The notes under the pieces: generated by a model | What the model was told of the DNA's origin: nothing | Seen by the model: the letters and a program-made list of their open reading frames with translations, nothing else | The model's database searches: none | Assembly: GCA_019308745.1 (NCBI GenBank) | Contig: JAFDHO010000067.1 | Location: 1-39,159 of the forward strand | Length of the DNA: 39,159 nucleotides | Direction: 5' to 3' | From: Deltaproteobacteria bacterium | GTDB lineage: Bacteria > Desulfobacterota > DSM-4660 > Desulfatiglandales > HGW-15 | Program-made: the position numbers and the translations under genes | Part shown: positions 16,366 to 25,872 of the stretch, piece by piece | How the letters are laid out: every line of letters begins with the position of its first letter | Position numbering within the stretch: the first letter of the stretch is position 1

Positions 16366-17082
16366 ATGATAAGGTTTATTTGGCTCAACGCATTCATCGG
16401 ATTAAACACCATCGTCGTGAGTGTTGTTGTCCTGGCGTTATCCCTCATTGACCGAAGCGGAAGACTCGTGCATCGGTATTGCGCAGTTCCCTGGGCAAGA
16501 CTGATCCTTCGGGTGTGCGACGTGGACGTGGAGGTGAGGGGGCTTGAACATGTGAAGAAGGATGCCCCCCAGATATTCATGGTAAACCATCAAAGCATAT
16601 TCGATATCTTTGCCCTCCTCAGTGTGTTGCCCGTGGATTTCAAATTCATCCTCAAGGAGGAATTGATGAGAATCCCCATATTGGGCTTTTCCATGAGAAA
16701 GGCCGGATACATCGGAATCGATAGGGAAAACCCAAGGAGGGCGATTAGGAGTATGAACCTGGCTGCGGGGAGGATAGAGGGGGGGGCCTCGGTTGTCATC
16801 TTTCCCGAGGGCACGAGGAGCGAGGACGGTCAGGTCCTGGACTTCAGGCCCGGCGGTTTTCATCTGGCCATGAAGAGCGGATGCGATATTGTTCCCATTG
16901 CAATCATCGATAGCCGGAGGATCACCCCGAAGGGGAGCTTGAGAATAGAGAGGGGCGGGTTTTCCATGGTAATCGGCACACCCATTTCAGTGAAAAATTA
17001 TACCAAGAGGGAGATGGATCGACTGATGAAGGAAGTGAGGGACGCCATCATCGGTCAGATGAGCGAGGGTCAAGGAGAATGA
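16366..17082 (+). CDS. plsC: 1-acyl-sn-glycerol-3-phosphate acyltransferase
   Basis: The protein has 238 residues from ATG 16366 with an N-terminal membrane helix. The acyltransferase motifs are clear: NHQSIFD (74-80, the HX4D site), KEELMRIPILGFSMRKAGYIGIDR, and FPEGTRS (146-152). It acylates lysophosphatidic acid to phosphatidic acid at the inner membrane. The frame is open further upstream to 16273, but the family begins at MIRFIWLNAF. It overlaps the next gene by 4 bases (ATGA). Confidence 0.9.
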   Translation: MIRFIWLNAFIGLNTIVVSVVVLALSLIDRSGRLVHRYCAVPWARLILRVCDVDVEVRGLEHVKKDAPQIFMVNHQSIFDIFALLSVLPVDFKFILKEELMRIPILGFSMRKAGYIGIDRENPRRAIRSMNLAAGRIEGGASVVIFPEGTRSEDGQVLDFRPGGFHLAMKSGCDIVPIAIIDSRRITPKGSLRIERGGFSMVIGTPISVKNYTKREMDRLMKEVRDAIIGQMSEGQGE

Positions 17083-17900
17083 CGGGGTTCAGCAGAAGCG
17101 CGCTTGAGTATATCAGGAGAGTTGTGGCCTTACAGTGCTTTCCATTGGCGGGCCTGCTTGTAGGGCTCTTTTCCCCTTTGCTCCTGGCGGGGCCCTGTCG
17201 GCCATATATCATGCCCGTGGAGCAGATAGTGGGGCTCATGGGTAAGAATTTTGAAACATTCAAATCGTTCAGGATCGTTCAGTTGACCCAACAGGATTAC
17301 AGCACAAACGAGGAGGCCTTATGGCTCTTCAAGGAGGAATTGATATTGAAATCACCGGGTCTGTATCATTCCAGGGTGATGGACAAAGGGATCACGAGGG
17401 GGCATTTACCGGACAGTTCCTATCGGGAATTCCTTCTTGCAAACGACACGGAGAGGCTCGTCACCTTGCTATCACGGATGGGAATAAACACAGAGGCAGT
17501 TGCCTTGACAAGGTTCAAAGGATCCATAGCTTACAGAATTGGCGAGAAGGACCGTGGTGAGCCAAAGCTCCTTGTGGAAAAGGATCGGTTTCTCCCCTTG
17601 CAGATATCCTACAGACCACCCGGTTCGCCCCCTGACCACGTACTCGAAGTGACGTTCCAGGACTACCGGCAGGTGGGGAAGGGTTGGGTCCCTTTTCAGA
17701 TAACGATTGATCCCTCGACCGGGCCCGTCGAGACCTGCGTGATACAAGATATCGAGATCAATATTCCTGGAGTTGATCTGCTTCTGTCGCCGGCGACCTC
17801 GGAGACGGTGAAAGGGACTGAAGGCGGGGCCGCCCCGCGTGGCCAGGACGAAGAGAGACTGAGAAACGTTATTCGATCCTTTGAAGAGAGATATCGTTGA
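17079..17900 (+). CDS. Exported LolA-like protein of unknown role
   Basis: The protein has 273 residues. The N-terminus has basic residues followed by a long hydrophobic stretch (CFPLAGLLVGLFSPLLLAGP) consistent with a signal peptide. The remainder has the alternating short strands and patterns (FRIVQLTQQDY, YRIGEKD, FLPLQISYR, VLEVTFQDYR, WVPFQITI) seen in LolA/LolB-like lipoprotein-binding folds; this is a fold-level guess, not a family match. ATG 17079 overlaps the plsC stop by 4 bases, so the two are translationally coupled and may share a role in envelope lipid handling. The C-terminal 30 residues are charged. Confidence 0.6.
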   Translation: MTGFSRSALEYIRRVVALQCFPLAGLLVGLFSPLLLAGPCRPYIMPVEQIVGLMGKNFETFKSFRIVQLTQQDYSTNEEALWLFKEELILKSPGLYHSRVMDKGITRGHLPDSSYREFLLANDTERLVTLLSRMGINTEAVALTRFKGSIAYRIGEKDRGEPKLLVEKDRFLPLQISYRPPGSPPDHVLEVTFQDYRQVGKGWVPFQITIDPSTGPVETCVIQDIEINIPGVDLLLSPATSETVKGTEGGAAPRGQDEERLRNVIRSFEERYR

Positions 17901-17922
17901 TCTCTGGATTGCTGTTGATACC

Positions 17923-20368
17923 ATGCCTGCGAAGGAAAACCCCACCAGCTCCCTGAGGGTGGCTGTCATCCTGCCACTGAATGAGACCTTCCTCTACCGT
18001 GTACCAGATTATCTCCTGGCAAGGGCCAAGGTGGGTTGCAGGGTTCAGGTTCCCGTAAAGAACCGGAGCGTCTTAGGCTATGTCCTTGAGGTAGTCAAGG
18101 AAGAACAGGACAGGGAGCTGAAGGGAATCCACAAGGTCCTGGACGAGGCCCCCCTGTTCCATGAAGGGCTTGTCCCCCTCTTCCAGTGGATGGCTGATTA
18201 CTATTGCTATCCTATAGGCCGTCTCATAAGGGCAGCCCTTCCCAGCGGGATAAATCAGGCCACCTACAACTCAGCACGCATCACTGAAAGGGGGGAAGAG
18301 GCACTGCGATTGCTGTCACCCCAGTCCCTTGAAAGGGAGATACTGGGCTGGGTCAAGTCGAACCCGGGCAAGAAGCTGCCCTATCCCACGGACAGGGTCT
18401 TGAGGCTCGAGAAGAGGGGTTGGCTGATCGTCGAGGAAAAACAATCCAGACACAAGGTGGCTCCCCTCAAGAGGATTCTTGTCCGTCCAAGGGAAAAAGC
18501 TGTCTTGGAGAGGCTCCTGAGGGACAGGGGACAGGCCCTCAAGGCACGAAACGAGCAGGCCTTCCTGGAAACCGTCCTGGAATCAGGGGGAGTCCCCCTG
18601 AGGGAACTCACCTCCAGGTTCACGAACGGACAATACCTAGTGAGGAAATGGTCGGAAAAGGGGGTGCTGGAAAGGCATCCTGTGACCCTCTTCAGGGACC
18701 CTGCCGGGAACCTTTTGTCACCTCCTCCCGTACCCGCCGAACTCTATGATCAGCAAAGGAGGGCCTTGGAAGGAATCAGAGACAACCTGAGGCGCGGGGC
18801 CTTTCGGACGTGTCTTCTCCACGGCGTTACCGGAAGCGGGAAGACAGAGGTATACTACAGGGCCATAAGGCATGCCATGGATTTGGGGAAACAGGCCCTG
18901 TTTATGGTCCCGGAAATAGCCCTGGCGGTTTATCTGGAGGGGATCTTCAGGTCTCGGCTCGGTGAGCGGATCGCCATATTGCATAGCGACCTCAGCGAGG
19001 GGGAGAGATATGATCAATGGATGCGCATAACCAGAGGGGAAGTGGACCTTGTCATAGGGGCCCGGTCAGCGATCTTTGCTCCGCTTCCCAGGCTGGGCCT
19101 TATCATCGTGGATGAAGAACATGACGGATCATATAAACAGGAAGAGGCACCCCGGTACCAGGCAAGAGACGTCGCCGTAATTAGGGGAAGGCAGGAAGGG
19201 GCCCTGGTCCTGCTCGGCTCGGGTACCCCCTCTGTCCAGTCCTATTACAACGCCGTTACGGGGAAGTATCAACTGCTCACGATGCCGGAAAGGGTGGAAC
19301 AGCGGCCAATGCCCAGCGTGCGCTTTGTTGACATGAAGGACGTCGCGACGGACGGGGATGCCATAATCAGTCCCGCTCTTAGGGAGGCGCTCGATAAAAC
19401 CCTGGAGACGGGGAACCAGATAATCATCTTCTTGAACAGACGGGGCTTTAACAGGATCTACTTGTGCGGTCAATGCGGAAAGGCCCTGCGGTGCCGCAAC
19501 TGCGACGTGGCACTCACCCACCATTTGAGGGGGAATCGGCTGATGTGCCACTATTGCGGGTACAGGATCCAGTCACCGGAGAGGTGCCCAAACTGCAACG
19601 CCGAGGGCCTAAAGGCCTACGGATTTGGTACAGAGAAGCTGGAACAAAGGCTGAAAGAGCTCTATCCGGACAAGGTGATCGCTAGGATGGACAGGGACAG
19701 CGTGCGGCGCAAAGGGGAGGCCTTCAGGATCCTCAAGAGGTTCAGGAGGCAGGGACATCATCGTGGGGACCCAGATGATCACGAAGGGATATGACTTCCC
19801 CAACGTGACGCTGGTGGGGATCGTGGCCGCGGATCTCTCCTTGGGTTTTCCGGACTTCCGGGCCGGGGAGAGGACCTTCCAAATCCTGGCCCAGGCCGCG
19901 GGAAGGACAGGCAGGGGAGAGCAGGGGGGGGCGGTCATCGTCCAGACCTTCAACCCGGACCATTATGCCATAGCCACTGCCAAGGATCATGATTATGAGT
20001 CTTTCTTTCAAAGGGAGATAGACCTGAGAAAGCAATTGAGATACCCGCCCTTCTCCCACCTGGCATGTATCAGATTTCAGGGGAATAGCAAGGGTGCCAC
20101 GGAAAGGGCAACCCACCTTGTCAGCCAGGAACTGATGGAGATACTGGGAAAGTGGCGCAAGGGAGGGGATGAGGTGCAGGTGCTGGGACCTGCCGAGTCT
20201 CCCCTTTCAAGGTTGAAAGGGAAATACCGGTGGCAGATTCTGATCAAGTCCAAGGCCCCGGGGTTGAGAAATCACTTGCTCAAGGGGATCGAAAGGAGTT
20301 CCAAGAGTATCTTGAGATCCACGGGTGTCAGCATGATGATCGATGTGGATCCGTACCACATGATGTGA
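17923..20368 (+). CDS. priA: Primosomal helicase PriA, interrupted by a frameshift
   Basis: Two overlapping frames together give a complete PriA of about 815 residues, the 3'-5' helicase that reloads DnaB at stalled forks. The first (from ATG 17923) has the N-terminal 3'BD domain, Walker A GVTGSGKTEVYY, VDEEHDGS and the zinc region CGQCGKALRCRNCD...CHYCG...CPNC. It leaves frame at about 19747 and stops at 19794. The second frame continues with VGTQMITKGYDFPNV and QAAGRTGRGEQGG to the C-terminus. Removing one A at 19747 restores RFRGRDIIVGTQM, exactly as expected in this motif. This is either a sequencing or assembly error, or a real lesion in a key gene. The gene ends 4 bases before the convergent Memo-like gene. 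Confidence 0.9.
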
Positions 20369-20372
20369 GGGA

Positions 20373-21299
20373 TCAACGGGTTCGGGGCCCGAAGATTGCC
20401 GCCGAGACGTACCCTACGACCCTGCTGCGCTGGCCGGTCACATCACCTGAATTGGCATACCGGAGGATCCTGGCGTGGTCGGCGCCCAGGTGTTTGGCCA
20501 CCAGCAGGGCTGTCAAGACCGGGCTGCTGCCGCAGGCCTCGCATTCGCCCCTGGAGAGGGCCCTGTAGAGGCCTGGGGCATCCAATCTACTTACATAAGC
20601 CATAAACTCGCGGTCGAGTTCCACCGCTGTGTCATAAGAATGAAAATGGGAGAGGTCGCTACTGGCTACCAGTAATGTCTTGGTCGTCTTTCCCAGGAGG
20701 CCCGCGATCGCCCTTGCCAGGTCCTGGCAGGTATCATAATCCCTATCACCCATCAGTATGGGGACGATCCGAAAACCAGAGGCCACCATCTGGAGGAAAG
20801 GCAACTGGATTTCCAGGGAATGCTCCCTGGCATGGGCCCTGGGGTTCCAGCCGGCTTGCGGGGTCTTCTTGATCAATTCCTCGGCCATCCTGCGGTCAAC
20901 GGGCACCACCCCGAGTGGGGTCTCATATCCTGCCTGAAGATTGACGGAGATCCCCTTGAAGGCCAGCCTGTGGCTGGGCCCCAGCAAGATTATTCTCTCA
21001 TATTGCCTCGACAGGAGGAGGCTGTAGGCATGCGCAGCCACCTGGCCCGAATACCTGTACCCAGCGTGGGGCACGATTATGGCCAAGAGCTTTGCTCCAA
21101 TGGCACTGGCCCGAGCCTTGGACAGATATCCCTTCACCACCCCTTTGAGCTCTTTCGGATCAGCGGGATACCAGGTTCCGGCCAGTATCGGGCTACGCGT
21201 CGTGTTGGTTTTGATCGCCTCGCCGAAAGCATGGCGCGAACCTTGGCCCAAAGCAATGAAAAGGGCCAGCATGACGAGGGCTGTCAACCTCCCCGCCAT
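20373..21299 (-). CDS. Memo-family protein with signal peptide (AmmeMemoRadiSam B-like)
   Basis: The protein has 308 residues from ATG 21299, which follows GGGGAGG. The first 26 residues (AGRLTALVMLALFIALGQG) are a signal peptide, so the mature protein should be periplasmic. The Memo/dioxygenase-like core is clear: TWYPADPKEL, VPHAGYRYSG, LLGPSHR, REHSLEIQLPFL, VASSDLSHF and CEACGSSPVLTALL, which supply the conserved His, Asp and Cys. The usual partners (AMMECR1 and a radical SAM protein) are absent here. The biochemical role of bacterial Memo proteins is not settled. Confidence 0.88.
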   Translation of the reverse strand: MAGRLTALVMLALFIALGQGSRHAFGEAIKTNTTRSPILAGTWYPADPKELKGVVKGYLSKARASAIGAKLLAIIVPHAGYRYSGQVAAHAYSLLLSRQYERIILLGPSHRLAFKGISVNLQAGYETPLGVVPVDRRMAEELIKKTPQAGWNPRAHAREHSLEIQLPFLQMVASGFRIVPILMGDRDYDTCQDLARAIAGLLGKTTKTLLVASSDLSHFHSYDTAVELDREFMAYVSRLDAPGLYRALSRGECEACGSSPVLTALLVAKHLGADHARILRYANSGDVTGQRSRVVGYVSAAIFGPRTR

Positions 21300-21609
21300 C
21301 TTTGACCTCCCCGAAATCGCAACACCCTGCGATGCTCCCAGGTGAGAGTTTGATGAAAGGCACCTCCTTTTCCGCACAGAGGTGGCGGAGTTCACCAATT
21401 CTCTCCCATTGTCCCCGGCCCGCCTCCCCTCTCCAGAATGAGAGTCGAGCCGAGAATAAAGTGACCCGCAAACCAGTTTAGAAAGTATAGAGTTGAAAAA
21501 AAAGATATTTGAGTATATCAACTTATGTGCCTTTTCTCAAACAGGTATGGCGAAACAAACGCTTCATGTTCGCGGTGAGAGCCGTACGTCCGCAGGAAGG
21601 ACCGCTTTT
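21300..21609. other. Divergent intergenic region
   Basis: This 310-base region separates the Memo-like gene (minus) from the amidohydrolase (plus). An AT-rich patch at about 21470-21530 (TTGAAA then TATATC) may hold the plus-strand promoter. I see no gene or RNA. Confidence 0.4.
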
Positions 21610-22455
21610 ATGATCATTGATTTTCATGTCCACATATTTCCGGACTCCTTCATAAGGGAGCGGGAGGCCTTTTTCGCCGAAGAACCGGGCTTCAAGTGGC
21701 TCTACGATGACCCGAAGGCAAACATGTCAAACAGGGAAGAGTTGATAAGGGTAATGGATGAAGAAGGGGTGGATAAGGCCGTGGTCTTCGGCTTCCCCTG
21801 GAGAACAGAGGATTACTTCAGGAGACATAACGATTATATCTTGGAATCGGTTCACAGGCACCCAGAGAGGTTGATCGGGTTCTGTTGTTTCTCACCAACT
21901 TCCCCGAAGGCCTCCAAAGAGACTGAGCGGTGTCTTGAATCAGGACTCTCAGGGGTAGGCGAGATAGGTTTCTATGACGTTTCCTTTGAATGGGAGCACA
22001 TCGGGGCCCTTGGGGCAGTCATGGGCCTGTGCCGGGAGAAGGAGGCACCATTCGTGCTCCACGCCAACGAGCCCGTGGGGCACGGGTACAAGGGCAAGAC
22101 CCGGATGGATCTCGGGCTCCTCTACCAGTTCATAAGGACCTATCCCTCCAACCGGATCGTTCTGGCCCATTGGGGAGGAGGTCTCCTGTTCTTTGCCCTC
22201 CTGAAAAAGGAAGTCAGGGAGGCGTTGGCCCGCACGTGGTTCGATACGGCGGCATCCCCCTTCCTTTACAGGCGGGACATATACAGGGTGGCCGGTGATA
22301 TCGCAGGCTTTGACAAGATCCTGTTCGGTTCCGACTATCCCCTCCTGAGGCCTGCGCGGTATTTGGACGAAATGAAGGAGACCCTCCCTTCCCCGGAGTT
22401 TCTGAAAATGATAACCTTTGAGAATGCCTCACGTCTATTGAGGTTAGCCCATTGA
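21610..22455 (+). CDS. Amidohydrolase family 2 (TIM-barrel) protein
   Basis: The protein has 281 residues from ATG 21610, preceded by AGGAAGG. The metal-binding HxH is in IDFHVHIFPD, later metal or active-site residues are in VLHANEP, IVLAHWGGG and FGSDYPL, and the C-terminus ITFENASRLLRL is typical of the PF04909 family. Members are metal-dependent hydrolases or decarboxylases of varied substrates; the substrate cannot be told from this sequence. It is a cytoplasmic protein without a signal peptide. Confidence 0.88.
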   Translation: MIIDFHVHIFPDSFIREREAFFAEEPGFKWLYDDPKANMSNREELIRVMDEEGVDKAVVFGFPWRTEDYFRRHNDYILESVHRHPERLIGFCCFSPTSPKASKETERCLESGLSGVGEIGFYDVSFEWEHIGALGAVMGLCREKEAPFVLHANEPVGHGYKGKTRMDLGLLYQFIRTYPSNRIVLAHWGGGLLFFALLKKEVREALARTWFDTAASPFLYRRDIYRVAGDIAGFDKILFGSDYPLLRPARYLDEMKETLPSPEFLKMITFENASRLLRLAH

Positions 22456-22699
22456 ATCTAAGAGGTCGCCCTCTATTTCTCGAGAAACCGGCCAGGAACT
22501 CCAAAAGGTTGGGTCCTCTCCGCTTTTCCCCGCTGGGACTGCGGTTGACAAATCGCGAGAAATTCAATATATTTAAACACATATCAATTCCGAAAAAATC
22601 AATCCCGCCGAAGGTTCGGATGCACTCCAAGGCCGCGAATGGGTGCCCTCGATGTTCGGAGCGGATGAGCGAAAAAAGGCGCATCAGACAGGAGGTCCC

Positions 22700-23335
22700 A
22701 TGGAAGGAAGAAAGAAGCGTCGCCAGTATGCCCTCGTGGACAAATCGCTCCAGTACAAGTTCTTGGCCCTGGTCTTTGTCTACGGGATGATCATCGTCCT
22801 TTTCATTGGAGTAGCCCTGTTTGTCCCGGATATCCTGGATATCGTGAATGAGGATCTGAGCCTGGAGCTTCGAGCCAGGGCAGCTGACAGGATGCTCAGT
22901 CTCCATTTCAGGGTTTGGCCTGCCGTGTTGGCCCTGGTGTGTGTGCTGGCCGTGCATTCTTTTCGGACCTTCCTTAAGATCGCCGGACCCTTGTATCGTT
23001 TCAAATGGGCCTACGCTCGCCTGGGGGAGGGTGATCTCGGTTTTCGAGTGAGGCTCAGGGAAAAGGACTACCTTCACGCAGAAGAGACGGAATTCAATCG
23101 GATGATGGATGGGCTCCAGGGGCGCCTGGAGTCATTGTCCCAATGCCTTGACAGGAGCCTCGTGTCAATGAGGGCCCTGGAAAAGTCCCTCGCCGGGACC
23201 GATCATGGGAGCGAAGAGGGGCGCGCGTTGTTGGAACACAGGAGCAGCCTGGAGGCACTGGCAGGGGAAATGAGTCGATTTCGTTTCAAGGAAAGGGAGG
23301 ACAAGGAGGAAGGGCCGGATCCGGGGGCGGCATAG
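22700..23335 (+). CDS. Membrane protein with HAMP-like domain
   Basis: The protein has 211 residues. Two membrane helices (about 21-45 and 70-88) flank a short periplasmic loop. A HAMP-like segment follows (IAGPLYRFKWAYARLGEGDLGFRVRLREKD), with a glutamate-rich helix EETEFNRMMDGLQGRLESL, then a coiled C-terminal part and an acidic tail. There is no kinase or methyl-accepting domain, so the output is unknown. AGGAGG sits five bases before ATG 22700. It lies upstream of the pseudopilin gene and could anchor or regulate it; that is inferred from order only. Confidence 0.72.
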   Translation: MEGRKKRRQYALVDKSLQYKFLALVFVYGMIIVLFIGVALFVPDILDIVNEDLSLELRARAADRMLSLHFRVWPAVLALVCVLAVHSFRTFLKIAGPLYRFKWAYARLGEGDLGFRVRLREKDYLHAEETEFNRMMDGLQGRLESLSQCLDRSLVSMRALEKSLAGTDHGSEEGRALLEHRSSLEALAGEMSRFRFKEREDKEEGPDPGAA

Positions 23336-23444
23336 GGCCGGGCCCTTCCTCCGGGCCCTGGAAACCCCTTCTTTCATGGAAGACACGGGTCGTCACGGAG
23401 GCCCTTTGAAATCACAAAGGGGTGGGCGCTTGAGAGTTCAACAA

Positions 23445-23924
23445 ATGAAATTCGGACATCGGGACAACCGGGGTTTTACCCTGATGGAGCTCCTCATAGT
23501 CATAGCCATTGTCGGAATCATCTCTGCCATGGGTATCATGGCCTATAATACCTTTATGGAAAAGGCCAAGAAGGTCCAGGTCCTTGCCCAGCTCAAGAAG
23601 ATACGGGTCGCAATCGAAGACCTCGCCTATGACACGGAGATGTGGCCGGGTCCCAACCCCGTGGGTGAAACAGCGGACAAGGAAGTGTGGGACCTGACCA
23701 AGAAGAAGGCCGGTCTTCTCAAGGCCAGTAAGAAATTTACCAACTGGAACGGACCCTATATCGATGAAATCCCCCTGGATCCCTGGGGGAGCAAGTACTT
23801 CTTTGACCCGGATTATTACATCGATGGTGAGGAGTATGCCGTTATCGGTTCTTTCGGGCCAAACAAACAGGCCAAGAACAAGTATGACTCGGATGATATT
23901 GTCATGATCCTTCCGGCAACCTAG
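23445..23924 (+). CDS. Type II pseudopilin (GspG-like)
   Basis: The prepilin peptidase site is clear at residues 10-25, RGFTLMELLIVIAIVG, with cleavage after Gly and the conserved Glu 5 of the mature protein. The C-terminal part has the GspG pattern GPYIDEIPLDPWGSKYFF and the calcium-loop-like YDSDDIVMI. It has 159 residues from ATG 23445; an upstream frame extends to 23376 but adds a basic leader unlike the family. No secretion-system genes are next to it, so it may be an orphan pseudopilin. Confidence 0.85.
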   Translation: MKFGHRDNRGFTLMELLIVIAIVGIISAMGIMAYNTFMEKAKKVQVLAQLKKIRVAIEDLAYDTEMWPGPNPVGETADKEVWDLTKKKAGLLKASKKFTNWNGPYIDEIPLDPWGSKYFFDPDYYIDGEEYAVIGSFGPNKQAKNKYDSDDIVMILPAT

Positions 23925-24039
23925 GCTCGGCCAGGACAAGCGATCAGACAGGGATAAGCAGTCCGGCGCTCGCTAACACGGGGACCAGTAGGCCTCGAAT
24001 GAAAAGCCGCTTTCCAGGTCAGCGGGGGAGTGAAGGCGC

Positions 24040-24714
24040 TCAATCGAGAGGATAGTTGGTAGCCCTCCGGGCCTTCCTGGGTCCGCCCGCTCCATGGGCT
24101 GACCAATCCTTGAAGGTGAAGAGCTTTTCGTAGTCGTCGAGGCGCCCGAGCGCCTTTAGTCGGTCAATGATGACCTGCCAGGCGCAGTCCACATCTTCGC
24201 TGACTTCGCACTTTCCTCCGGAAGAACCGCCGCAGGGACCATTGAAGACCCTCTTTGCACAACGGGCTACGGGACAGATGCCGGCAGTGTAGGTGAGGAT
24301 ACAGTCCCCACATCCACGACATTTTTCCCTCCAGGTCCCGGGTTCGTCCAGGGCACCCAGGAATGTGGTATTGATGGCAGGAATGACCGGTAGGTCAGGA
24401 AAGGCCTCGGCAAGGGTCTGAACACCGGCGCCGCAGGCCAGGGACAATATGGCATCGGTGCTCTCCGGAACCTCGAGGTATGTCTTTACCAGGTCCAGCT
24501 CGCACTGCCTTTGAAAGGTCTCGACGTGAAAGGACGGCGGGCCGTCCTTATACTGGGGTTTGTTGTAGAGATCTTGTGTCAGTGCGTGGGCCTCACGGTC
24601 TCCCCCCGACAGGCACACCGTTACGCAGCTCCCGCAGCCGATAACCAGTATCTTTTTGTAGCCGGTGATACTCGAGACAATTTCTTCAAAGGGTTTCAAC
24701 GTGCCGACTATCAT
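24040..24714 (-). CDS. metV: MetV-like partner of methylene-THF reductase
   Basis: The protein has 224 residues. An N-terminal alpha/beta part with KILVIGCGSCVTVCLSGG is followed by a Cys-rich zinc or Fe-S region (CRGCGDC...ICPVARCAK...GPCGG...CEV...DCAW) that marks the MTHFR C-terminal domain. In acetogens and sulfate reducers MetV is an obligate partner of MetF in the Wood-Ljungdahl pathway. MetF itself is not in this window. ATG 24714 overlaps the preceding ferredoxin stop by 4 bases (ATGA), so the two are coupled. Confidence 0.88.
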   Translation of the reverse strand: MIVGTLKPFEEIVSSITGYKKILVIGCGSCVTVCLSGGDREAHALTQDLYNKPQYKDGPPSFHVETFQRQCELDLVKTYLEVPESTDAILSLACGAGVQTLAEAFPDLPVIPAINTTFLGALDEPGTWREKCRGCGDCILTYTAGICPVARCAKRVFNGPCGGSSGGKCEVSEDVDCAWQVIIDRLKALGRLDDYEKLFTFKDWSAHGAGGPRKARRATNYPLD

Positions 24715-25115
24715 TTCCGGGCCCCCTCACCTTGGTTTTTGACCGGAGCCAGGCTCTTCCACAAGCCGAGGGGAAGGGATTTCCTGTGCCGGGAGCAGAG
24801 TGCCTGCACTTCGTGATCGACCCGCTTGGAGAGTGTCCCCTCGAACTCTGCCGTGTAGAGGGGTTCACCGCAAACGATACAGCGGACGAGTTCCATGGTT
24901 GCCACCTCATCCCATGTGCCCCTCAGAAGATGCTGGAATTCAACGGCATCGTTAGGGCATACCCTCCAGCAATTACCGCACCGAGCGCACCTGGTCATAT
25001 TATGGAGGAGGGTCCTCGTGTTTCCATCGTCCTTGTAGTCCAGGGCGTTGGCAGGACAGTTTTGAACGCAGGCAAGACAACCATTACAGTTCCTGTTGAC
25101 TTGAAAGAAAGACAT
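24711..25115 (-). CDS. 4Fe-4S ferredoxin-like protein
   Basis: The protein has 134 residues with two four-Cys clusters, CNGCLACVQNCP and CARCGNCWRVCP, followed by an additional CIVC and Cys/His region that could bind metal. AAGGAGG lies just before ATG 25115. It sits between the dicluster ferredoxin-like gene and metV, overlapping metV, so it probably passes electrons to the MetV/MetF complex. Confidence 0.87.
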   Translation of the reverse strand: MSFFQVNRNCNGCLACVQNCPANALDYKDDGNTRTLLHNMTRCARCGNCWRVCPNDAVEFQHLLRGTWDEVATMELVRCIVCGEPLYTAEFEGTLSKRVDHEVQALCSRHRKSLPLGLWKSLAPVKNQGEGARK

Positions 25116-25141
25116 GTTCCGGCCTCCTTCCGGCTGGGTTC

Positions 25142-25630
25142 CTATGCCGCATTTGTCCCTGCCGGCCGCCAAAATCTCTCTGCCGAGGAGAGTATACGGG
25201 GATATTGCAGTCTGTAAGGGTCGACATAGCTCAGGGCCCTTGGCTCGCAGACACGGACGCATTCGGGGGCTCCGCCACAGAGATCACATTTGAAGGCAAG
25301 CCCCCTTGACTCATCGAAGCCCATGGCTCCGGTCGGGCAGGCTGAAAAACACATCCTGCATCCAATGCACCGGCCCTTGTCAATCATGACACGACCCAAT
25401 TCCTCGTCTCGATATATGGCCTGTTCGGGACAAGCAGCCAAACAGGGTGGGTCTTCACATTGCTGGCAGGTGGCGGGCAGATAGAAGCTGTCGTCATCAT
25501 CAAGCTTGAGGATTCGAATACAGGAAAGCTCTGGATCATGGAAGCCCTGCTGCCTGACCGAGCAGGCAGTTTCACACTCCTTGCAGCCGTTGCAATTCCC
25601 CGGCTCAACGAATATCACTTTGTTGTTCAT
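25142..25630 (-). CDS. CooF/HycB-like 4Fe-4S dicluster protein
   Basis: The protein has 162 residues with four Cys motifs typical of the CooF/HycB/DmsB type: CNGCKECETAC, CQQCEDPPCLAAC, CIGCRMCFSAC and CDLCGGAPECVRVC. These bind up to four [4Fe-4S] clusters and form an electron wire between redox partners. ATG 25630 is preferred to the longer frame because MNNKVIFVEPGNC is the usual start. It is the first gene of a three-gene minus-strand operon ending in metV. No catalytic subunit (formate dehydrogenase, CODH, hydrogenase) lies next to it. A GTTCA palindrome lies about 50 bases upstream. Confidence 0.9.
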   Translation of the reverse strand: MNNKVIFVEPGNCNGCKECETACSVRQQGFHDPELSCIRILKLDDDDSFYLPATCQQCEDPPCLAACPEQAIYRDEELGRVMIDKGRCIGCRMCFSACPTGAMGFDESRGLAFKCDLCGGAPECVRVCEPRALSYVDPYRLQYPRILSSAERFWRPAGTNAA

Positions 25631-25680
25631 AGCCCCATTGCCTCGAAGAGTACTCAACTATCGTCAGTTATCGAAAGTGG

Positions 25681-25698
25681 CGTTCATGATAATGAACG
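25681..25698. promoter_or_regulatory. Palindromic operator-like site A
   Basis: CGTTCATGATAATGAACG is a perfect inverted repeat with 7-base arms and a 4-base centre, 50 bases upstream of the CooF-like start. It shares GATAATGAAC with site B and the same GTTCA/TGAAC half-sites with sites C and D. Confidence 0.55.
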
Positions 25699-25872
25699 TT
25701 AGGAGAATTCCATGTAATTATAAACTTAACAAGAGGAAAATATCATGTCAAGAACATTTTATATTTTTTTCCTATAAAACTAGTATTAGCTGTCAAATCT
25801 CGACCTTTGCCGTATTTCGGAAATATGGGGAAAAATCAGCGGCAGAAACGGGTTAGGAAAAAGGCTCGAAAA

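Noticed and set aside
22214-23077. Open minus-strand frame of 287 codons across the amidohydrolase and HAMP-like genes
   Set aside because: It spans two real plus-strand genes and the spacer between them; no domain or start is supported.
25744-25776. Ten-codon leader-like frame with a ribosome site in the divergent region
   Set aside because: It is too short to support, and no attenuator structure or codon pattern accompanies it.
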